DNA from: Hymenobacter cellulosilyticus
Lineage (GTDB): Bacteria > Bacteroidota > Bacteroidia > Cytophagales > Hymenobacteraceae
Length of the DNA: 64,000 nt
Assembly (NCBI RefSeq): GCF_022919215.1
Contig: NZ_CP095046.1
Location: 2,780,501 to 2,844,500, forward strand
Reading direction: 5' to 3'
Part shown: positions 57,053 to 64,000 of the stretch, piece after piece
Layout: each line of letters starts with the position of its first letter
Numbering within the stretch: position 1 is the first letter of the stretch
Translations under genes and position numbers: made by a program
The notes under the pieces: generated by a model
What the model was told of the DNA's origin: nothing
The model's database searches: none
Seen by the model: only the letters and a program-made list of their open reading frames with translations

Positions 57053-59633
57053 ATGCAAAGTACCCTTACTCGTCAGGTCCTGCCCACTCAATTCTGGGTG
57101 CTGGTCGGCTTTTTCCTGTTTGCCTTTCCCTTCGGATCTTTCGCGCAGGTGTTTGACATGACCGTGGCCCAGGACGGCACCGGCAATTACACCACGGTGC
57201 AGGCCGCCATCAACGCTGCGCCTACGGGCCGCACTACGCCCTTTACCATCTTCATCACAAACGGTACGTACCGGGAGCGGGTGACGATTCCGGCCAACAA
57301 GCCGTTTTTGCAGCTGATAGGGGAGAGTGTGGCCAATACCCGCATCGCCTTCAACCTGGCCAACGTACCTTCGTTCCCCGGCAACACGTCCACCGTCATT
57401 ATTAATGCCTCGGACATTACGGCGGTGAATATCACCTTCGAAAACTTCTGGGAGAGTCCCCGCAGGCCCTGGCCATGTACACCACCGGCGACCGGATAGC
57501 CTTCAAGAACTGCCGCTTTCTGGGTGGGCAGGACACGGTACAACTCAACTCGCAGGCCGGCAACCGCAATTATTTCAAGGACTGCTACATCGACGGCGTA
57601 GTCGACTTCATCTTCGGCGCGGGCCGGGGTGTGTTCGAGAACTGCATCATCTACGCCCGCACCCGGCGCGACGGCGGCCCAGGCGGCTACATCACGGCGG
57701 CCAACACCCAGCCCGGACAGCCCTACGGCTTCGTGTTTCGGAACTGCATCATCCCCGAAAACCGGGGCACGACGACCTACACGCTCGGCCGCCCCTGGCA
57801 GAACGACTCCGGCTCGACGCCCACGGACCGCTCCCACACCAAAGTCGTGTGGCTTAATACCACGATGGGCAACTCCATCAAGCCCGCGGGCTGGCAGGTG
57901 TGGGACGCCGGCACCGTGACCAGCGTCATCCAATACGCCGAGTACAAGAGCCGGGATTTCAGCGGCAACCTGGTCAACATTAGTCAGCGCGTGCCCTGGT
58001 CTATCCAGCTCGCCGACGCGGACACCGTGAACTACACCCGCGCCGCCGTGCTCGGCAACTGGAACCCGTGCAGCGTGTTGCCCAACTTCTGCACCAGTGC
58101 GCCCGCCGCCATTGCCGTGTCGAATTTCCTAGCCCTGAAAGGCACGGCGACGGCGCCTTCCACCCTGCAGTGGAACCTCAGCTGGCCCATCGGCGGCGTG
58201 CAGTACCAACTGTTCCGCAGCAACGTGCGCCGCGGTACCTACGCCCCGGTTTACACCACCACGTCGGCCGTCGCCACCAACATCAACTTCGGCACGACGG
58301 ACCCCATCCCCGCGCCTGGCACCACCTATTACTACTACGTGCGCGCTTCTAAGCCTGGCCTGGCCGCGCACGTGACCGATACGCTGCAGGTGTCGAGTAC
58401 GCCCACCATCCTGACCACGGGCAGTTTCCAGGCGTTCCTGCAGGGTGGGAATCAGCCCTCGGCGGCGCAGAACCTCCTCGTCAGCGGCGAAAACCTGACG
58501 GCCGGGCTGGTCATCACGGCCCCCGCGAACTTCCAGGTATCGGTCAATGGCGGTAACACCTGGTTCTCAAGCGCGACCCTGACACCCGGCGCCAACGGCG
58601 CTGTGGCCAGCACCACTCTGAGTGTGCGTCTGAATGCGGCCAGCGTGGGCACCCACACTGGCAGCCTCAGCCTGACCTGCACGGGTGCGGCAACTGTCAG
58701 CTTACCCTTGAACGGCACGGCCCAGGCCGCCGCCTTGCCGCAGTCGTTTCCACTGTTGTGGTGGCCTTTGACCCGCTCCAACCAGGATAGCGCCGCCGTG
58801 CGCAGCAGTGCCCTGACGAGTAGCGTGCCTACGTTTCGCAAGTTTGTTATCTCCTCGGGTTCCGCCGCGGCTACCATTCCGCCCTATTCTACTCGCTACG
58901 GTCAGCGTTTGCCCCAACAGCCGATGGAGGCTGGACCACGGCCCTCGGCGGCCCCGGCGGCAACCTGAGCCGCACCTTCTATAAACAGTTCACGGTGACG
59001 CCCAGCGGCACAACACCCGTGCGGGTAGATTCGGTGTTGTTCACCTCCTATGTAACAGGCTCGACCAGCAACACGAAAATGGCGGTCGTATGGTCGCGCA
59101 GTAGCTTTGCCACCGACTCGGCCGACGTGAGCGGTGGCAGAGGCCCCGCCGGCATGCTGCCCAGCACGGCCAATGCGGGCTTTCCGACGCCGGTTTTGCT
59201 GGGTACGCAGGCCGCCTACCGCCTGGCTTTTGCTGGGGCCAGTGGTACGACGTTGCAGCCCGGGCAGCGCCTCACGTTCCGGGTGTATTTCAGCTGTGGC
59301 TCCACGACTACCACGACCCGGTTTGCGACCCTCAAAAATGTGCTGGTGAAAGGGGAGGCGCAGGTGGTGACCGGTACGCGCCGCACCACCAACACCACTT
59401 GGCAACTGTACCCCAATCCAGCTACGGCCGAGGTGTTACTGGTGCATCCGGTGGCCACGCAGGAAACCGTAATCACCGTCTATTCCCCGATGGGGCAGCG
59501 GGTAGCAACCATTGCTTGCCCGGTCGGCAGCCAACAGACCTTGCTAGACATGCAGCACCTCACCAGCAGCCAGTACTTGGTGCACTATAGCAACGGCACC
59601 ACACAATTCACGGCCAAACTGCTCAAGCAGTAG
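57053..59633 (+). CDS. Secreted pectinesterase with T9SS sorting domain (two frameshifts)
   Basis: 860 residues from ATG 57053 after adding one base to G3 57450-57452 and one to C4 58912-58915. Signal region MQSTLTRQVLPTQFWVLVGF, then FLFAFPFGSFAQ. The pectin methylesterase helix keeps VAQDGTGNYTTVQAAINAAP, GESPQALAMYTTGDRI, CRFLGGQDTVQLNSQ and DGVVDFIFGAGRGVFENC (QDT and DFIFG active-site motifs), plus LGRPWQ with the catalytic Arg. Ig-like modules follow (CSVLPNFCTSAPAAIAVSNF onward) and the end is a T9SS tail (YPNPATAEVLLVHP, ITVYSPMGQRVA). It would de-esterify pectin outside the cell, an aid to plant-matter growth. Confidence 0.88.
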
Positions 59634-59654
59634 CAGCTACTAGCCCTTGCACCG

Positions 59655-59690
59655 GCAGCCAGCCTGAACCAAGTTCAGGCTGGCTGCTTG
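59655..59690 (+). terminator. Terminator of the pectinesterase gene
   Basis: Perfect 15-bp stem gcagccagcctgaac (59655-59669) / gttcaggctggctgc (59673-59687), loop CAA. T-run is short. Confidence 0.8.
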
Positions 59691-60138
59691 GTGTGAGTCG
59701 GTCGCGCCGCAGCAAGGTAACCAGCCGAAGAGCCTGTTTATTGGGCACCGCCTCCTGGACATTGGGTTGCACCATAGCACTACCCAGCGCCCGCTAGGCC
59801 TCGTGCTTGCCAAGCATAAAGTCCCGCGCTTCGTAGCGTCAGAAGTACCCTTGATCCTTTCTAGGCGACGGCCGCCTGGATGTTAATGGTAAACTCGTCG
59901 GCGTTGGGAATATTGCAGGCCTTGAAGCGCACCCGCTTCTACATCAGTTTCGAAGTGAAATGGACGCTGCACGCCAACTGCGGTGCATGTCATTAGTGAC
60001 ACGCAGGCGAAATAGAGTAAAAAGTAGAGCCAGCAGCCTCATGAGGCCTATGTAATTCAAAAACTACAAGTGGGTAACACTACTACGGCTGAAGATGTGA
60101 AAGACTGCGGTTATACCACAAGCTGTATCCCAGTAATA
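59691..60138. other. Long intergenic region, possible gene remnant
   Basis: About 450 bases with no intact gene. On the minus strand 59873-59950 reads KRVRFKACNIPNADEFTINI ending in a stop, with an in-frame stop just upstream, so it looks like the tail of a decayed or interrupted gene. No RNA gene or inverted repeat beyond the two flanking terminators. Confidence 0.35.
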
Positions 60139-60175
60139 GAAAAAGGCCCTTCACACACTGTGAAGGGCCTTTTTA
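60139..60175 (-). terminator. Terminator of the tRNA-Arg gene
   Basis: Perfect 12-bp stem aggcccttcaca (60144-60155) / tgtgaagggcct (60159-60170) flanked by A4 and T4; lies directly downstream of the tRNA on the minus strand. Confidence 0.88.
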
Positions 60176-60176
60176 G

Positions 60177-60248
60177 TGGTCGCGCTAGGAATCGAACCTA
60201 GATCAAGAGCTTCGGAAACTCTTATACTATCCGTTGTACGACGCGACC
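60177..60248 (-). tRNA. tRNA-Arg (anticodon CCG)
   Basis: 72 nucleotides that fold fully: acceptor stem GGTCGCG/CGCGACC, D-stem GTAC/GTAT, anticodon stem AGAGT/GCTCT with loop TTCCGAA (anticodon CCG, reads CGG), T-arm CTAGG-TTCGATT-CCTAG, discriminator A. The CCA tail is not encoded (sequence continues ACTA). Reading CGG suits the GC-rich Arg codon use of the window. Confidence 0.95.
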
Positions 60249-60422
60249 AGTCCGGAGCGGATATGGGGCAAAAGTAGAGAGAAAAACATGCCCTGCCAAA
60301 CGCAAAATGCATTTGCTGATCCAGTAGGCGCAATAATTCTGTTACGCAGCAGTATAACCAAATTTGACTCAAGTCAGTTAAGTCAGATACACAACCGATT
60401 ACTTGTCAACCAACACCTACCC

Positions 60423-60871
60423 ATGAAAAAGAATTTGTATACGGCCGATGCAACGGCCACCGGCGGCCGTAGCGGCCATGTACGCTCCTCCGACAGCGTA
60501 ATTGATATGGACATGTCGGTGCCCGAAGGGCTGGGCGGCCGCAAAGGCGCTACCAATCCCGAGCAGTTGTTTGCCGCTGGCTACGCCTCGTGTTTTCAGC
60601 AGGCGCTGATTGTCATTGCTGGCCGAGAAAACGTGAAGCTGAGCCCGAAAGCACGGTGCAGTGCTCGGTAACGCTGTTTCAGGAAGGCGAAGGCTACGGC
60701 CTGAGCGCCGTGCTGGACGTGGATTTGAAAGACATCGACCAGCAAAAAGCTTTCGACATCGTGAACAAGGCCCATCAGATTTGCCCATACTCTGTCGGAA
60801 CACGCGGCAATATGGAAGTTGAACTGAAAGTAGCCGGTCAGGCTGCGCCCGTTGCTGCCGATAACGAATAG
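60423..60871 (+). CDS. ohr: Ohr-type organic hydroperoxide reductase (one frameshift)
   Basis: 149 residues after adding one base to C3 60644-60646, the normal length. MKKNLYTADATATGGRSGHV, DMDMSVPEGLGGRKGATNPE, FAAGYASCFQQALIV with the peroxidatic Cys, VTLFQEGEGYGLSAVLDVDL and the resolving Cys in KAHQICPYSVGTRGNMEVEL. The residues around both Cys match Ohr rather than OsmC. It reduces organic peroxides with lipoyl-dithiol partners. MarR-type OhrR is not seen nearby. Confidence 0.9.
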
Positions 60872-60892
60872 CTCGACTGCTAATTTAATTTT

Positions 60893-60933
60893 ACAAAAAA
60901 GGTCCTGCTGGTATTCAGCAGGACCTTTTTTGT
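60893..60933. terminator. Bidirectional terminator between ohr and the transglutaminase gene
   Basis: Stem of about 15 bp, core ggtcctgctg (60901-60910) / cagcaggacc (60916-60925), with A6 on the left and T6 on the right, between convergent genes. Confidence 0.92.
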
Positions 60934-60964
60934 AGCGCGATTAGGAAAAACGTATGAAAGCAGC

Positions 60965-61860
60965 CTAGTTCAGGCTGGTAGTCCCGGGTGCTGTTTGCTT
61001 GGCAGCGTTGCCCACGAGCATTTGCACGGGGTAGGGTAGAAGGACGTAACAGAGTTGGTGTAGCGCATGCGGCGGATAGGCGTGTCGCGCTGAAAGACGG
61101 TGGGAAATTTGGCACCCACGGGCACCAGCATAACGCCGCTGGGCTGGGTTTTAACGCCAAATCGATTGTCCAGCACCGTATCGAAGTAGTATAGGTAGGG
61201 ACTGAGCCAGTTGAAATAGGTTTTGGCGCGGGTGTTGGAAGCCGTTTCGATGCGCAGTCCGGGGTCGTCTGTAGCCAACGCTTTCTGCATCTCGATGACG
61301 TTGATGGGCTTGTTGTTCAGGAGAGGTACAGCATCCCACTGAGCATCAAGCATGGCCCATTTGCGCTGATCCCGCAGCCAGACCTCGGTAATAGCGTGCC
61401 CGGCGCCTTCACGGCGGGTTTCCGAGTCAGCCGTCTTGAGGTAAACGGCCCGTGCCGGCATGCCCATTGCGGTGAGTACCCCGCTAAGCACAATGCTATA
61501 TTCAATGCACTGAAAGTTGTGGCCCAGATCCGCATCCTTTAAAATAGAAAGCGGGTCAGGCTTTTTGGCTCGCACGTGTCCATCGTGTACCCAACGGTTA
61601 TGAACCCAGGTGCAGAGCGTACGTGCTTTATCGAGGTCGGTATCTTTGCCCGCTACGATGTCGTTCAGAGCGTAATTCTCACGCAGCGTCACCAGATACG
61701 GCTCATCAGGAGCGCTAAACTGAAACGTATACGAGGTCGGGTCGGCAGTTGTGGTAAACTCCAGCGGCTGATTCTTTACCACCGGGTGCTGGGCTGCTGC
61801 TGGCGAACTAGCGCACAACACGGCCAGCAGGACAACTCCGGTCAGGGCCTTATACATCAT
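60965..61860 (-). CDS. Exported transglutaminase-like protein (frameshift near the C-terminus)
   Basis: 298 residues after adding one base to G4 61028-61031, which changes the tail to FYPTPVQMLVGNAAKQTAPG. Signal peptide MYKALTGVVLLAVLCASSPA. Transglutaminase-like fold: YALNDIVAGKDTDLDKARTL, CTWVHNRWVHDGHVRAKKPD, catalytic Cys in LGHNFQCIEYSIVLSGVLTA, His in GAGHAITEVWLRDQ and Asp in KWAMLDAQWD. Cysteine protease or amidase activity on the cell surface is possible. A palindromic site sits at 62002-62017 upstream. Confidence 0.83.
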
Positions 61861-62001
61861 GAGTAAAAGTTTGAGGCAAGTAGGCAGAAGGGTAAGACAG
61901 TGAGAGAGGCAGGAATCTAACGTGAAATAACGGCGTAGGTTTTTACCCGGCTGTATTGCATAAACTGGAATAATTTGTTAGCAACCTGTTGATGATATAG
62001 T

Positions 62002-62017
62002 ATAATCACATGATTAT
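62002..62017. promoter_or_regulatory. Candidate operator upstream of the transglutaminase gene
   Basis: ATAATCA-CA-TGATTAT, perfect 7-bp arms around a 2-base centre, 141 bases before the gene's start at 61860. Same arms (one base different) as the site at 56312 before the efflux operon. Confidence 0.5.
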
Positions 62018-62023
62018 GTAGCA

Positions 62024-62058
62024 TAAAAAAGCCCGCTCAGCTAGCGAGCGGGCTTTTT
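62024..62058 (-). terminator. Terminator of sucC
   Basis: 8-bp stem gcccgctc (62031-62038) / gagcgggc (62046-62053) flanked by A6 and T5; 31 bases beyond the sucC stop. Confidence 0.88.
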
Positions 62059-62088
62059 AGTTATTTCCGGCAACGGAAATAACTGACC

Positions 62089-63289
62089 TTATACTCCTTG
62101 CGAAGCCAGAACTTCTTTTACTTTCTGGGCAGCATCTTTCAGCAATACGGCCGAGAATACCTTCAGGCCGCTCTCGTCGATGATGCGGGCACCTTCCTCA
62201 GCGTTGGTACCCTGCAGGCGCACGATGATTGGCACTTTGATGTCGCCAATGTTCTTGTAGGCTTCCACGACACCGTTGGCTACCCGGTCGCAACGCACGA
62301 TACCGCCAAAGATGTTGATCAGAATGGCCTTCACGTTTGGGTCCTTCAGGATGATGCGGAAACCGGCTTCTACGGTTTGGGCATTGGCTCCGCCCCTACG
62401 TCGAGGAAGTTGGCGGGCTCGCCACCGCTCAGCTTGATGATATCCATGGTAGCCATGGCCAGACCAGCGCCGTTCACCATGCAGCCCACGTTGCCGTCGA
62501 GCTTCACATAGTTCAGGTTCGAAGCCGAAGCTTCTACTTCCAGCGGGTCTTCCTCGTTGGTGTCGCGCAGGGCTACGAAGTCTTTGTGACGATACAGGGC
62601 GTTTTCGTCGAGGCTTACCTTGGCGTCTACGGCCAGGATCTTGTTGTCCGAGGTCTTCAACACGGGGTTGATTTCGAACATCGAGGAGTCGGTTTCGTCG
62701 TAAGCCTTATAAAGAGCCGTTACGAACTTTACCATCTCCTTGAACGCCTCGCCTTCTACACCCAGGTTGAAGGCAATTTTGCGGGCCTGGAAGCCCTGCA
62801 GACCCACGCGGGGTCAATTACTTCCTTGTGAATCTTCTCGGGATGCGCCTCGGCTACTTCCTCGATGTCCATGCCACCCTCGGTGGTGTAGATGATGACG
62901 TTTTTGCCGGAAGTACGGTCGAGCAGTACGCTCATGTAGTATTCCTTGGGCTCGGAAGCACCAGGGTAGTACACGTCCTGGGCCACCAGTACTTTGTGCA
63001 CTTTGCGGCCTTCGGCACCGGTTTGCTTGGTTACGAGCTGCATGCCGATGATCTGGCCGGCAATGTCTTTTACCTGCTCCAGGTTTTTGGCGAGTTTCAC
63101 CCCGCCCCCTTTGCCGCGGCCACCCGCGTGGATCTGGGCCTTAATCACGTGCCAGCTGGTGCCGGTGTCGGCGGTCAGCTTCTTGGCCGCTTCTACAGCT
63201 TCTTCAGCAGTGTCGGCTACAATGCCTTCCTGCACGCGGACGCCGTAGCTTTTGAGGATTTCTTTACCCTGATACTCGTGAATGTTCAT
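62089..63289 (-). CDS. sucC: Succinyl-CoA synthetase beta subunit (two frameshifts)
   Basis: 400 residues after adding one base near 62807 and one to C4 62393-62396. ATP-grasp part: [40 protein letters not shown]. Then [100 protein letters not shown], and [20 protein letters not shown]. Catalyses succinyl-CoA to succinate in the TCA cycle with ADP or GDP. The gene is essential or nearly so in aerobes, which makes the two frameshifts almost certainly errors. sucD is not in the window. Confidence 0.93.
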
Positions 63290-63337
63290 AGAGGGTCAGT
63301 TCAATGGGGGTTGACGGGGTGGTGTTCTACTAGGCCA

Positions 63338-63345
63338 CGAAAGTA
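63338..63345 (-). promoter_or_regulatory. Candidate -7 element of the sucC promoter
   Basis: On the minus strand TACTTTCG, close to the Bacteroidota -7 consensus TAnnTTTG, 49 bases before ATG 63289. No clear -33 TTTG upstream. Half of a GTCAT repeat (63358-63395) lies further upstream. Confidence 0.3.
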
Positions 63346-63496
63346 GGCATTATTCGCTGTCATTGCGAGCATGGCCAGGGAATCCAGCTAGCAGAAGCTG
63401 AAAAACGCCTTTTTAACCACCATTAGCCCGATTTGTTAGCCGGACAATCGGTTGTTCTCAGCCTCCTGCTGGCCCCAGGCTTAGACAGAAGTAGAA

Positions 63497-64000
63497 CTAC
63501 CGGCCGTACCACTGGGCCATAATCTGCTCGGCGGGCTTGTGCTGGGGCGTAAAGTCGGCGTGGCGGCGGGCGGGGCCGTCGGGCTGCAGGCCGGGGTACC
63601 ATTTCCAGATAAAGAGCCCCTTGAACCAGGGCTGGGGCCAGAAGGTCTCAAACAATGCCGCGTAGCAGGCGGCCTGGGTTTGCTCGTCCGCGGTGTAAAA
63701 CACGGCCGTCCGGTCGGGCCAGGTCCAGGGCTCGATGGCCGCGTCGGCGGTGTTGCGGTAGCCGGCCTCCGTGAAGACCACCGGCTTTTTGTATTTGCGC
63801 TGCACCCGCTCAATAGCCGCTTTGTGCGCCTGCCAGGCGGCCAGCAGCTCGGCCTGAGGCGGACTCGACGTTTTGCTCAACGGGAAATACGCCTGAATGC
63901 CGATGAAGTCCAGTGCATCCCAGAAGCGGACCTGTTCAAACTCCCCGCTCCAGTTAGCCGCGTACGTCAGCGGACCGTGGTACACATTGCGCACCTGTTT
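63497..64000 (-). CDS. TIM-barrel glycoside hydrolase (GH113-like), C-terminal part only
   Basis: The visible 167 residues run off the right edge; the true start is outside (first visible codons read KQVRNVYHGPLTYAANWSGE). Features: FWDALDFIGIQAYFPLSKTS, IERVQRKYKKPVVFTEAGYR with a candidate catalytic Glu in FTEAGYR, EPWTWPDRTAVFYTADEQTQ, ACYAALFETFWPQPWFKGLF and IWKWYPGLQPDGPARRHADF. This matches the end of GH113-like or GTA-TIM-type barrels that act on mannan-like beta-glycans. The family is likely, the substrate is not visible. Confidence 0.78.
   Translation of the reverse strand, partial: KQVRNVYHGPLTYAANWSGEFEQVRFWDALDFIGIQAYFPLSKTSSPPQAELLAAWQAHKAAIERVQRKYKKPVVFTEAGYRNTADAAIEPWTWPDRTAVFYTADEQTQAACYAALFETFWPQPWFKGLFIWKWYPGLQPDGPARRHADFTPQHKPAEQIMAQWYGR

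Noticed and set aside
62089..63289. Programmed frameshifting as the reason for broken sucC and other genes
   Set aside because: No slippery heptamer plus stimulator is seen; the breaks differ in position and number, and the same one-base loss in G/C runs affects unrelated genes.
63358..63395. Complete GTCAT repeat upstream of sucC
   Set aside because: Only one arm (TGTCATTGCGAGCATGGCC) is present; no inverted partner within 150 bases. Probably a degenerate half.

Overview
The window looks like the chromosome of a GC-rich, pigmented-type Cytophagales bacterium, most likely Hymenobacter or a close relative (Bacteroidota). Four secreted proteins end in type IX secretion (T9SS) C-terminal sorting domains. 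The type VI cargo genes use the Bacteroidota-type TssD (Hcp-like) family. Regulation is by LytS/LytTR pairs, and RND efflux, SpoIIAA-like and DUF2490 proteins match that group. The genus is inferred from gene content only; there is no rRNA here.

Layout: 1-6194 (all minus) is a type VI cargo cassette without structural genes. In transcription order it holds a TssD-lipase fusion, an ankyrin lipoprotein (probable immunity), two stand-alone TssD, VgrG, and a DUF4280 (PAAR-like) protein entering a HINT domain at the window edge. 6540-11213 holds a T9SS-exported subtilase and divergent paaN. 11243-16624 has small lipoproteins, a LytS/LytTR pair, an alpha/beta hydrolase and a TonB-like protein. 16625-24027 has palindromic intergenic repeats, a three-member family of unknown membrane proteins, a sorbosone-dehydrogenase-like enzyme, DUF2490 and a TonB-dependent receptor. 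24151-31156 has a DUF5694 protein, a second LytS/LytTR operon, a Gfo/Idh/MocA oxidoreductase, a universal stress protein and small hydrophilic proteins. 31178-37302 has an exported endonuclease I, a fasciclin protein, an EamA-type permease, SpoIIAA-like proteins and another T9SS cargo. 37468-44796 has a two-component pair, a proline/glycine-rich beta-barrel, two Ser/Arg/Gly-rich secreted proteins, a luciferase-like monooxygenase, a PAS kinase and a divergent receiver protein. 45116-47769 is copper handling (CopA-type ATPase and anchored cupredoxin). 47842-56752 is a block of two flavin monooxygenases and a tripartite RND efflux pump, with two near-identical ArsR regulators. 57053-64000 has a T9SS pectinesterase, tRNA-Arg(CCG), an Ohr protein, a transglutaminase-like protein, sucC and the end of a TIM-barrel glycoside hydrolase.

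The sequence carries many single-base deletions. I count 24 frameshifts in 18 genes. Each is repaired by adding one base, mostly to a run of four G or C, and every repaired gene then has a whole number of codons. sucC is among them. I read these as sequencing errors and annotate the genes whole. Intergenic regions carry strong hairpin terminators and a scattered family of inverted repeats beginning GTCAT.
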